From positions 1 through 17,760 of the forward strand of contig JAKFYP010000222.1 in assembly GCA_021730835.1 (NCBI GenBank): 17,760 nt of DNA. The letters are read 5' to 3'. Both the position numbers and the translations under genes were made by a program. Numbering within the stretch: position 1 is the first letter of the stretch; the number at the start of each line of letters is the position of its first letter. The DNA is from Alphaproteobacteria bacterium (GTDB lineage Bacteria; Pseudomonadota; Alphaproteobacteria; Rickettsiales; UBA998). This document shows, piece by piece, positions 1-5,644 of this stretch. The notes beneath the pieces are model-generated. The model had not been told where the DNA came from, did not search any database, and worked only from the letters and a program-made list of their open reading frames with translations.

Positions 1-12
1 AGGGCGTAGATC

Positions 13-747
13 ATGAGCCTTTCCTTTATCTCCTCTGTCATCCGCCTGCGGGTTTTGCCGCTGACCATCGTGTTCTTATGCCTGCTGCTGATGGCGAAGG
101 TCACCGATCTGGTACGCGGGACGACCGAACTGAGCGACATGCTGATCGCTTCCCCGGCGATTGCCAAGAGCAAGGAGGATAAACCGGCGGAACCGGTCGT
201 TAAATCCGACGAGGTGGAAGTGATCGGTGGAGAAAAGCCGGAAGAACATAAGGGCGGAGAAAAGAAGGAAGCGGAGAAATCCGGGGATGAAAAGCCTGAA
301 GACAAGCGCCAGTTCTCCCAGATTGAGGTGGATATACTGCAAAGCCTTTCCGCCCGCCGCGAGGAAATCGCCAAGTGGGAGGAAGAGGTGCGCATGAAGG
401 AGAATCTTCTGGAAGCGACCGAGTTGCGTATCAACAAGAAGATTGAAGAAATTAAAGTCCTTGAGGGCAATGTGCGGAAGCTACTCGATGAGTATTCCGG
501 TATTGAGAACTCCAAAATCGCCAGCCTCGTCAAGATTTATGAGAATATGAAGCCCAAATCCGCCGCGCAGATTTTCGACGAGATGGATATGCCGATCTTG
601 TTGCTGGTCATTGACAAGATGTCCGAGCGCAAAGCCGCGCCGATCCTAGCCGGGATGGATCCCAAAAAAGCCAAGGAGGTCACCGTCGAGCTGGCCGAGC
701 AGCGCAAGGTCATGAGCGCGGGCGAGCAGGCGCTGGGCGGGAAGTAG
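13..747 (+). CDS. MotE-like flagellar motor/MgtE_N-domain protein
   Basis: This 244-residue protein has an N-terminal hydrophobic segment (about residues 13-30) that could be a signal anchor. It is followed by a charged Lys/Glu/Pro-rich linker (about 50-100), a probable coiled coil (about 105-165), and a C-terminal MgtE_N-like helical domain with the phrases KIASLVKIYENMKP and AAQIFDEMD. This layout is that of the MotE family. In Sinorhizobium, MotE is a periplasmic chaperone for the motor protein MotC, and related proteins lie in flagellar gene clusters of alphaproteobacteria. A role in the flagellar motor, exported or anchored in the inner membrane, is inferred from that family. The ATG at 13 has AGGG at 1-4 as a plausible ribosome binding site. 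The gene is complete, but its upstream neighbours lie outside the window, so a flagellar operon cannot be confirmed. Some database entries would name it only MgtE-domain protein. Confidence 0.75.
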   Translation: MSLSFISSVIRLRVLPLTIVFLCLLLMAKVTDLVRGTTELSDMLIASPAIAKSKEDKPAEPVVKSDEVEVIGGEKPEEHKGGEKKEAEKSGDEKPEDKRQFSQIEVDILQSLSARREEIAKWEEEVRMKENLLEATELRINKKIEEIKVLEGNVRKLLDEYSGIENSKIASLVKIYENMKPKSAAQIFDEMDMPILLLVIDKMSERKAAPILAGMDPKKAKEVTVELAEQRKVMSAGEQALGGK

Positions 748-751
748 ATGC

Positions 752-831
752 GCGCTACACGTTGCACGTTACTTGTTGCTCGTGTTTACCTTACTGGCTG
801 CCCGCAACGTGTAACGAACAACATGTAGCGC
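752..831. repeat. Large imperfect inverted repeat filling the motE-rluD gap
   Basis: The left arm (752-782) and right arm (801-831) match at 24 of 31 positions when one is reverse complemented, with an 18-base loop at 783-800. The outer 8 bp, GCGCTACA/TGTAGCGC, are perfect. The repeat starts 4 bases after the motE stop and ends on the base just before the rluD ATG, so it occupies essentially the whole gap. It is not followed by a T-run, so it is not a classical terminator. It looks like a small dispersed palindromic element, but no second copy lies in this window. Confidence 0.6.
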
Positions 832-1845
832 ATGAACATCCCCATTCCCCCCGAACTGGAAGGCAAGCGACTCGACGCTGCACTGACAGCGTTGTTGCCC
901 GAATTATCGCGCAACCGTGTTCAGGCGCTGATTGCCGACGGATATGTAATGCTGGACGGCAAAGCTGATGCCGGCGCCTCACGGCGGGTAAAAGCCGGGC
1001 AGGTTTGCGCCGTGACCTTGCCTGAGGCCGTGCCCTACCATGTGATACCGGAAGCCATCCCGCTCGCCATCGCCTATGAGGACGCCGCCCTGCTGGTCGT
1101 TGACAAGCCCGCCGGGATGACCGTTCACCCGGCTCCCGGCAACCTGAGCGGCACGCTGGTGCATGCGCTGCTTGCCCATTGCGGCGATACGCTCTCGGGC
1201 ATTGGCGGGGTAATGCGCCCCGGCATCGTGCATCGGCTGGACAAGGATACCAGCGGGCTGATGATCGTCGCCAAGGACGACATCACCCACCGCGCCCTGC
1301 AAAAACAACTGGAGAAGCGCAGCTTGCGCCGTATCTACCGGGCATTTGTCTGGGGCAGGCCCACGCCGCAGGCCGGGGTGATTGAGGGTCATATCGGACG
1401 CTCGAAACGTGACCGCAAGAAAATGGCCGTCCTCAAAACAGGCGGCAAGGAAGCTATTACGCATTACCGTACAGAAACCTGTCGTATGTGGCCAACCCAC
1501 CGCAGCGGAGCAAAACCATTATTCTCGCAGGTGGAGTGCCGCCTTGAGACCGGGCGCACGCATCAGATACGCGTGCATCTGGCGCATCGGGGTCAGGCGC
1601 TGATCGGGGATCCGCTTTACGGTAGCCGTCCGGCGACGCATCTGCGGCAATTCGCCACGCCGGATGAGGAATTATGGGCACGGCTGAGCGACTTTCCGAG
1701 GCAGGCGCTGCACGCGGCGCAACTGGCCTTTATCCATCCAACGACAAAAGAGGAGATGGCGTTTTCCTCCGCGCTGCCAACGGATTTACAGGACTTGCAT
1801 CGGGGGCTGGAGAATGATTATATACCCTCTCACAATAATGAATAA
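832..1845 (+). CDS. rluD: 23S rRNA pseudouridine synthase, RluD/RluA family
   Basis: This 337-residue enzyme converts uridine to pseudouridine in 23S rRNA; RluD acts at helix 69 in E. coli. An N-terminal S4-type RNA-binding domain (about residues 1-65, with the phrase GKRLDAALTALLPELSRNRV) precedes the catalytic domain. The signature GIVHRLDKDTSG is visible, with HRLD at 134-137; Asp137 is the expected catalytic aspartate. The later motif ETGRTHQIRVHLAHRG is also intact. Length is normal for the family. The ATG at 832 is the only sensible start, because a TAG lies two codons upstream in frame. No Shine-Dalgarno sequence is visible: the upstream bases belong to the inverted repeat at 752-831, so translation may be coupled to motE or depend on RNA structure. 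RluD is chosen over RluA/RluC from the S4 domain and overall phrases, which is likely but not certain. Confidence 0.92.
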   Translation: MNIPIPPELEGKRLDAALTALLPELSRNRVQALIADGYVMLDGKADAGASRRVKAGQVCAVTLPEAVPYHVIPEAIPLAIAYEDAALLVVDKPAGMTVHPAPGNLSGTLVHALLAHCGDTLSGIGGVMRPGIVHRLDKDTSGLMIVAKDDITHRALQKQLEKRSLRRIYRAFVWGRPTPQAGVIEGHIGRSKRDRKKMAVLKTGGKEAITHYRTETCRMWPTHRSGAKPLFSQVECRLETGRTHQIRVHLAHRGQALIGDPLYGSRPATHLRQFATPDEELWARLSDFPRQALHAAQLAFIHPTTKEEMAFSSALPTDLQDLHRGLENDYIPSHNNE

Positions 1846-1850
1846 AAAAT

Positions 1851-2303
1851 ATGCCCGAGAATCCCGAGTTTCTATCCAATACCGCTCCGCGCTTTATGCT
1901 CAAGGGCCAGTATATCCGCGATCTGTCGTTTGAGAATCCCCACGCCCCGGCCAGCCTGCTGGCCATGAAGGAAGCGCCGAAAGTGGATATGAGCGTTGAT
2001 CTTGGCGCAAATAAGGTGCAGGAGGATTTCTTCGAGCTGATGATGAAAATTTCGGTGCGCGCCAGTAGCGAGCGCACGCTGTTCATCGTTGACCTTGAAT
2101 ATGCCGGGCTGTTTGAGGTGCACAACGTGCCAAAAGACAAAACCCAGCAATTGTTGCTGGTTGATTGCGCCTTTATTCTGTTTCCCTTCGCTCGCCGTGT
2201 CGTAGCCGATATTTCCCGCGATGGCGGCTTCCCACCGCTGTTGCTCGAGCCGATCGATTTTTTCCGGCTCTATCAGGAGCAGTTGCAGCGCGCTTCGGCT
2301 TGA
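1851..2303 (+). CDS. secB: Protein-export chaperone SecB
   Basis: This 150-residue cytosolic chaperone holds preproteins unfolded and hands them to SecA for post-translational export. Recognisable family phrases are YIRDLSFENPHAP (near residue 21), DLEYAGLFEV, PFARRVVADISRDGGFPP and PIDFFRLY close to the C-terminus. Length is slightly below the 155-165 residues common in the family, with no missing core segment. It begins 5 bp after the rluD stop, so rluD and secB probably share a transcript. The short gap is A/T-rich without a Shine-Dalgarno sequence, which suggests translational coupling. Its partner SecA is encoded at 14716-17523 and keeps the C-terminal zinc-binding tail that contacts SecB. 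The gene is convergent with aspS, whose stop lies 2 bp beyond. Confidence 0.95.
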   Translation: MPENPEFLSNTAPRFMLKGQYIRDLSFENPHAPASLLAMKEAPKVDMSVDLGANKVQEDFFELMMKISVRASSERTLFIVDLEYAGLFEVHNVPKDKTQQLLLVDCAFILFPFARRVVADISRDGGFPPLLLEPIDFFRLYQEQLQRASA

Positions 2304-2304
2304 C

Positions 2305-4167
2305 TCATCCCGCTTTGGCGCTGGCCATTTCCGCTGCCGGTTCGGCGTCCTTTGCTTCCTTCTCCTCTGCCAGCGACTTTAAGGCTTTGGGAGAAAGCTG
2401 GATATTCAGCTCGCGCAGTTGTTTTTCCCCGGCTTCGGCGGGCGCACCCATCAGCAGGTCTTCAGCCCTCTGGTTCATCGGGAAGGCGATAACCTCGCGG
2501 ATATTCGGCTCATCGGCCAGCAGCATGACGATGCGGTCAACCCCCGGCGCGATGCCTCCGTGCGGCGGCGCGCCGAATTTGAGCGCCCGGATCATGCCGC
2601 CAAACCGTGCATCAACCACTTCCGGCGCGTAACCGCAAATACCGAATGCCTTATACATGATTTCCGGCTTGTGGTTACGAATTGCGCCTGAGGAAAGCTC
2701 AATGCCGTTGCAGACAATATCATATTGCCAGGCTTTCATCGCCAGCAATTTATCCTTATCATCCCCGGCGGCTTCCAGCGCTTCCATCCCGCCCTGAGGC
2801 ATGGAGAACGGGTTATGCGAAAACTCGATTTTCTTTTCTTCCGGATTCCACTCAAAATAGGGGAAATCAACGATCCAGCAGAAGCGAAACGCGTCTTTCT
2901 CGATCAACTCGAGTTGCACGCCCAACTCGGTGCGCACCAGCCCGGCGATACGCGCTGCCTCCGCCGCCTCGCCCGAGGAGAAAAACACCGAATCTCCGGC
3001 CCTGGCCCCGGTGCTTTGCCGCAACTCCGCCAACTTATCTTCGCTGAGAAATTTGGCAATCGGGCCTTTGGCAGCGCCATCTGTATCAAAGACGATATAG
3101 GCCAGTCCTTTCGCGCCATGCTCCTGCGCGAAGGCAATCAACTTGTCGAAAAAGCTGCGTGGCTTGTCGGCGGTTTTCGGCGCGGGGATGGCTCGCACCA
3201 CGCCGCCGCCTTCAATCACCTTGTTGAAAATACCGAATCCCGAGCCGCGCCAGATTTCCGCCGCATCGGTGATTATCAGCGGGTTGCGTAAATCGGGCTT
3301 GTCGCAGCCATATTTCAGCATCGCCTCGTCGTAAGAGATGCGCGGGAAAGGCGCTTGCGTTACCGTGCGGTCGGAAAATTCGGAGAAGACCTGTTCCATC
3401 ACCGGCTCAATCGCCGCGAAAACGTCATCTTGCGTGACAAAACTCATCTCCATGTCAAGCTGGTAGAATTCGCCCGGCGAACGGTCGGCTCTTGCATCTT
3501 CGTCACGAAAACAGGGTGCAATCTGGAAATAGCGGTCAAACCCCGAGATCATCAGTAATTGCTTGAATTGCTGCGGCGCTTGCGGCAGCGCGTAGAATTT
3601 GCCCGGATGCACCCGGCTGGGCACGAGGTAATCCCGCGCTCCCTCGGGTGAGGAAGCGGTCAGGATCGGCGTCTGGAATTCCATAAACCCCTGCGCCGTC
3701 ATTTTTTGCCGCAGCGCCGCGATGACCTGTGAGCGCAACACGATGTTGCGGTGGAGCTTCTCCCGGCGCAAATCGAGAAAACGGTAGCGCAGGCGGGTTT
3801 CCTCGGGAAACTCTCGCTCGGCGTTGACCTGAAGCGGCAGCATCTCCGCCTCGGACTCGACGACGCAGGACGTGATTTTCAACTCAATCTCTCCGGTCGG
3901 CAGGTCTTTATTGACGGTATCCTCGGTGCGCCTGACGACTTCGCCGGTTAAGGTAATCACCGTTTCGTTACGCAGGGCGGTCAGGGTGGAAAATAACGGG
4001 TCGGCGCTTTCAACTACGCCTTGCGTGATGCCGTAATGGTCGCGCAAATCAATGAACAGCAACTGGCCGTGGTCGCGCTGGCGGTGTACCCAGCCGGAGA
4101 GCTTCACCTGCTGGCCGACATCGCTCTGGCGCAATTGTCCGCAATGATGGGTTCGGTACGCGTGCAT
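2305..4167 (-). CDS. aspS: Aspartate-tRNA ligase, probably non-discriminating (Asp/Asn)
   Basis: This 620-residue class II synthetase charges tRNA-Asp. The N-terminal OB-fold anticodon domain (about residues 1-105, with GWVHRQRDHG at 25-34) is followed by motif 1 (about 158-175), motif 2 (FRDEDARADR at 220-229), the bacterial-type insertion domain, and motif 3 (GIAPGVDRIVMLL from 538). In Pseudomonas aeruginosa, a histidine at the site matching His33 here goes with relaxed tRNA-Asp/tRNA-Asn recognition, while the E. coli enzyme has leucine. This copy therefore looks non-discriminating, which would require GatCAB elsewhere in the genome. The C-terminus has a charged Glu/Ala/Lys tail of about 25 residues beyond the usual end. 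The ATG at 4167 is preceded by an AAGGGA-type ribosome binding site and a good promoter (4208-4236). Confidence 0.97.
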   Translation of the reverse strand: MHAYRTHHCGQLRQSDVGQQVKLSGWVHRQRDHGQLLFIDLRDHYGITQGVVESADPLFSTLTALRNETVITLTGEVVRRTEDTVNKDLPTGEIELKITSCVVESEAEMLPLQVNAEREFPEETRLRYRFLDLRREKLHRNIVLRSQVIAALRQKMTAQGFMEFQTPILTASSPEGARDYLVPSRVHPGKFYALPQAPQQFKQLLMISGFDRYFQIAPCFRDEDARADRSPGEFYQLDMEMSFVTQDDVFAAIEPVMEQVFSEFSDRTVTQAPFPRISYDEAMLKYGCDKPDLRNPLIITDAAEIWRGSGFGIFNKVIEGGGVVRAIPAPKTADKPRSFFDKLIAFAQEHGAKGLAYIVFDTDGAAKGPIAKFLSEDKLAELRQSTGARAGDSVFFSSGEAAEAARIAGLVRTELGVQLELIEKDAFRFCWIVDFPYFEWNPEEKKIEFSHNPFSMPQGGMEALEAAGDDKDKLLAMKAWQYDIVCNGIELSSGAIRNHKPEIMYKAFGICGYAPEVVDARFGGMIRALKFGAPPHGGIAPGVDRIVMLLADEPNIREVIAFPMNQRAEDLLMGAPAEAGEKQLRELNIQLSPKALKSLAEEKEAKDAEPAAEMASAKAG

Positions 4168-4207
4168 ATTCTTTCCCTTTTAGTCGCCTGTGTGCCTGAG
4201 ATTTCGT

Positions 4208-4236
4208 GGTATAGAAGATACGCCGCCAAAATCCAA
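4208..4236 (-). promoter_or_regulatory. Probable sigma70 promoter of aspS
   Basis: On the reverse strand, TTGGAT (4231-4236) and TATACC (4208-4213) are separated by exactly 17 bases. Transcription would start near 4201, giving a leader of about 34 nt. That leader includes the purine-rich AAGGGAAAG ribosome binding site just before the aspS ATG. Confidence 0.5.
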
Positions 4237-4271
4237 GCGCTCTTTATATTCAGGGAGATGTTTCAAACCGC

Positions 4272-4301
4272 TTGACAAGAAAAAGCAAATAAAGATAAAA
4301 T
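4272..4301 (+). promoter_or_regulatory. Strong sigma70-like promoter facing away from aspS
   Basis: A perfect -35 TTGACA (4272-4277) lies 18 bases from a TAAAAT -10 box (4296-4301). No forward-strand protein gene lies downstream before the reverse-strand sdhE gene. What follows is a compact hairpin and T-run (4319-4363), so the promoter most likely drives a short non-coding RNA. Confidence 0.5.
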
Positions 4302-4307
4302 ATACTT

Positions 4308-4363
4308 TCCTTCTGGGAGCCCGTCTGCCTCGATTCCTCCCCGAGCTGACGGGCAATTTTTCT
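4308..4363 (+). ncRNA. Candidate short small RNA with a CCUCCC loop
   Basis: Starting about 7 bases after the -10 box, the transcript would be roughly 55 nt long. Nearly all of it is a hairpin: outer stem GCCCGTC (4319-4325) with GACGGGC (4348-4354), and inner stem CTCG (4329-4332) with CGAG (4342-4345). These close a 9-base loop, ATTCCTCCC. The hairpin is followed by AATTTTTCTT, as in an intrinsic terminator. The loop resembles the anti-Shine-Dalgarno sequence CCUCC of 16S rRNA, a feature of some alphaproteobacterial small RNAs, so it could pair with ribosome binding sites. This is inferred from promoter-terminator spacing only; I do not recognise the RNA family. Confidence 0.4.
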
Positions 4364-4364
4364 T
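4319..4364 (+). terminator. Rho-independent terminator (forward strand)
   Basis: A 7-bp GC-rich outer stem plus a 4-bp inner stem is followed by AATTTTTCTT on the forward strand. The reverse strand has no T-run after the stem, so it does not look like the terminator of sdhE, whose stop codon sits at 4363-4365. It ends the candidate small RNA that starts near 4308. Confidence 0.55.
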
Positions 4365-4614
4365 ACTTTTTCCCCATAGACGCGATAAACCGGGCATAAG
4401 GCTCGGGTGTTGCCCGCTGGCCGCTAACCCATTGCCAGATGTCGTAATCCTCTTCCCCCAGCAAGCGCTCGAATCCATCCAGCCCGACGGCATCAAGCTG
4501 CTCCAGCGCCGTATCGGCAAACTGCCCAAGCAATAGATCGGTTTCCTTGCAGCCGCGATGCCAGCTTTGGTAACGCATGCGCTTAATTCTTATATCACGT
4601 TGATTTTTTGCCAT
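4363..4614 (-). CDS. sdhE: FAD assembly factor SdhE (YgfY/Sdh5 family)
   Basis: This 83-residue cytosolic protein helps attach FAD covalently to the flavoprotein subunit SdhA of succinate dehydrogenase. The family signature RGxxE is present as Arg20-Gly21-Cys22-Lys23-Glu24, inside the typical phrase YQSWHRGCKETDLLLGQFAD. The C-terminal half has the usual acidic and aromatic residues (EEDYDIWQWV). Length is typical of the family (80-100). The ATG at 4614 has only a weak purine stretch (AGAGAA) upstream. It is transcribed away from the PAS-GGDEF gene, with only 68 bp between the two start codons. In many alphaproteobacteria sdhE lies close to recG, which is also true here (recG at 5645), supporting the assignment. 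Confidence 0.93.
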   Translation of the reverse strand: MAKNQRDIRIKRMRYQSWHRGCKETDLLLGQFADTALEQLDAVGLDGFERLLGEEDYDIWQWVSGQRATPEPYARFIASMGKK

Positions 4615-4624
4615 ATTTTCTCTG

Positions 4625-4652
4625 TTGGCTTGACTGGGATAACGGTTATACT
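4625..4652 (+). promoter_or_regulatory. Possible promoter of the PAS-GGDEF gene
   Basis: TTGGCT (4625-4630) and TATACT (4647-4652) are separated by 16 bases. They would start transcription near 4659, about 24 nt before the ATG at 4683. A GGGAAAG ribosome binding site (4672-4678) lies in that leader. A second pair, TTGACT at 4630 with TAAAAT at 4657, has a less favourable 21-base spacing. Confidence 0.4.
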
Positions 4653-4682
4653 ACGCTAAAATATCTGTTCTGGGAAAGCATT

Positions 4683-5549
4683 ATGAAACTCAAGCACCGC
4701 AAACATGACGGCATGATCCTCGTTTGCCAGAATAATGAGGATGCGACGCTGCTGATTTATGGCATGAATGAGATTGCCGGGAAACTGACCGGTTATGAGG
4801 AATCGGAGATTCAGGGCCGCCCGCTGACTGATATTGTCTCAAGGAAAGTCAGGGAAGCAATTGAAGAATACGTTGAATTTGATGAGGCCTCGCATTCCGA
4901 CGTAGCGCAGGTATTGCAGCGGGTGCGCGATTTTGCCCTGCTCGATCGTGACGGTGAGGAAATCCCGGCCACCTGTCAGGTTATCCGGGCCGAGGCGCGG
5001 GATCGTCATCACTGGTTCCGGGTTATTTTGCGCGATGAGATTCACCAGCGGGAAAAAGAGGCGTTCAAGCGGATTCTGGCGGCGAATTTCCGGGGGCATG
5101 AGCGGCTCGATGAGGCGACGGGCATGCCGGATCAGCCTTCATTGCAAAAAGACGTGGAAATCGCGCATCATTACGCGGGCAGCAAAGGGTTGCAGTCCTG
5201 CTATGCGGTATTTCGCGTTGACGGGTTGCGTAAGCTCAATGCGCCGGAGCAGGCTGCTATGTTGCGCCATATCGGTGGCAATCTGGTACGCAACCTGCGA
5301 AACGAGGATGTCGCCGGTCGGGTGGATGAGGATGCTATCGGCGCGGTGCTGGTGGATATCGGGCCGGATGTAGCGCGGGTGGTGCTCAACCGTCTGCGCG
5401 GACAGGCCGGGGCGGGGCAGGATCACCCGATCAGTCTGGCGTATGGCCAGATTACCGCTGAAACCGGGCCGCAAATATCCGAGCTATGCGCCGGGGCGCT
5501 GGAGAAAAATCCGGCCCCCGCCTCGGTTACGGAAGTTCAGGCCGGATAG
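4683..5549 (+). CDS. PAS domain protein with degenerate GGDEF domain
   Basis: From the ATG at 4683 the product has 288 residues. Residues about 10-120 look like a PAS sensor domain (phrases IYGMNEIAGKLTGYEESEI and ALLDRDGEEIPATC, ending in WFRVILRDEI). A short helical linker with HQREKEAFKRI leads into a GGDEF-like fold (about 140-270) beginning DEATGMPDQPSL. The signature loop that reads RxGGDEF in active diguanylate cyclases is here RVDEDAI (Arg213 to Ile219). Both glycines are lost, so cyclic-di-GMP synthesis is unlikely and a receptor or scaffold role is more plausible. There is no membrane segment, so it should be cytosolic. An upstream ATG at 4608 exists, but 4683 is preferred because GGGAAAG (4672-4678) lies just before it and the homology begins there. 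The recG gene follows 95 bp downstream. The signal sensed is unknown. Confidence 0.75.
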   Translation: MKLKHRKHDGMILVCQNNEDATLLIYGMNEIAGKLTGYEESEIQGRPLTDIVSRKVREAIEEYVEFDEASHSDVAQVLQRVRDFALLDRDGEEIPATCQVIRAEARDRHHWFRVILRDEIHQREKEAFKRILAANFRGHERLDEATGMPDQPSLQKDVEIAHHYAGSKGLQSCYAVFRVDGLRKLNAPEQAAMLRHIGGNLVRNLRNEDVAGRVDEDAIGAVLVDIGPDVARVVLNRLRGQAGAGQDHPISLAYGQITAETGPQISELCAGALEKNPAPASVTEVQAG

Positions 5550-5569
5550 TATGGTATGGGGCACATCAA

Positions 5570-5615
5570 CCTCTCCCCTGAAATGGCGATGCCTTTTCCT
5601 CCCCTAGAGGAGAGG
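5570..5615. repeat. Inverted repeat between PAS-GGDEF gene and recG
   Basis: CCTCTCC (5570-5576) and GGAGAGG (5609-5615) form a 7-bp stem around a 32-base loop. The loop contains a second possible pairing, CCTC with GAGG, near 5599-5610. An AT-rich stretch (TTTATTTAAAAT) follows, which could act as a weak terminator or as the -10 region of recG. It resembles the short CCTCTCC...GGAGAGG palindromes scattered in GC-rich genomes. Confidence 0.35.
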
Positions 5616-5644
5616 ATAGTTTATTTAAAATGAAATAACGACCC

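Noticed and set aside
832..968. Frame at 762-968 starting in the inverted repeat
   Set aside because: It overlaps the rluD N-terminus in another frame and its product has no family features.
4168..4240. Glycine-riboswitch-like phrase ATCTCAGGCACACAGG upstream of aspS (reverse strand)
   Set aside because: It resembles the 3' end of a glycine riboswitch aptamer, but the conserved 5' half and enclosing stem are missing, and it overlaps the likely aspS promoter and start region.
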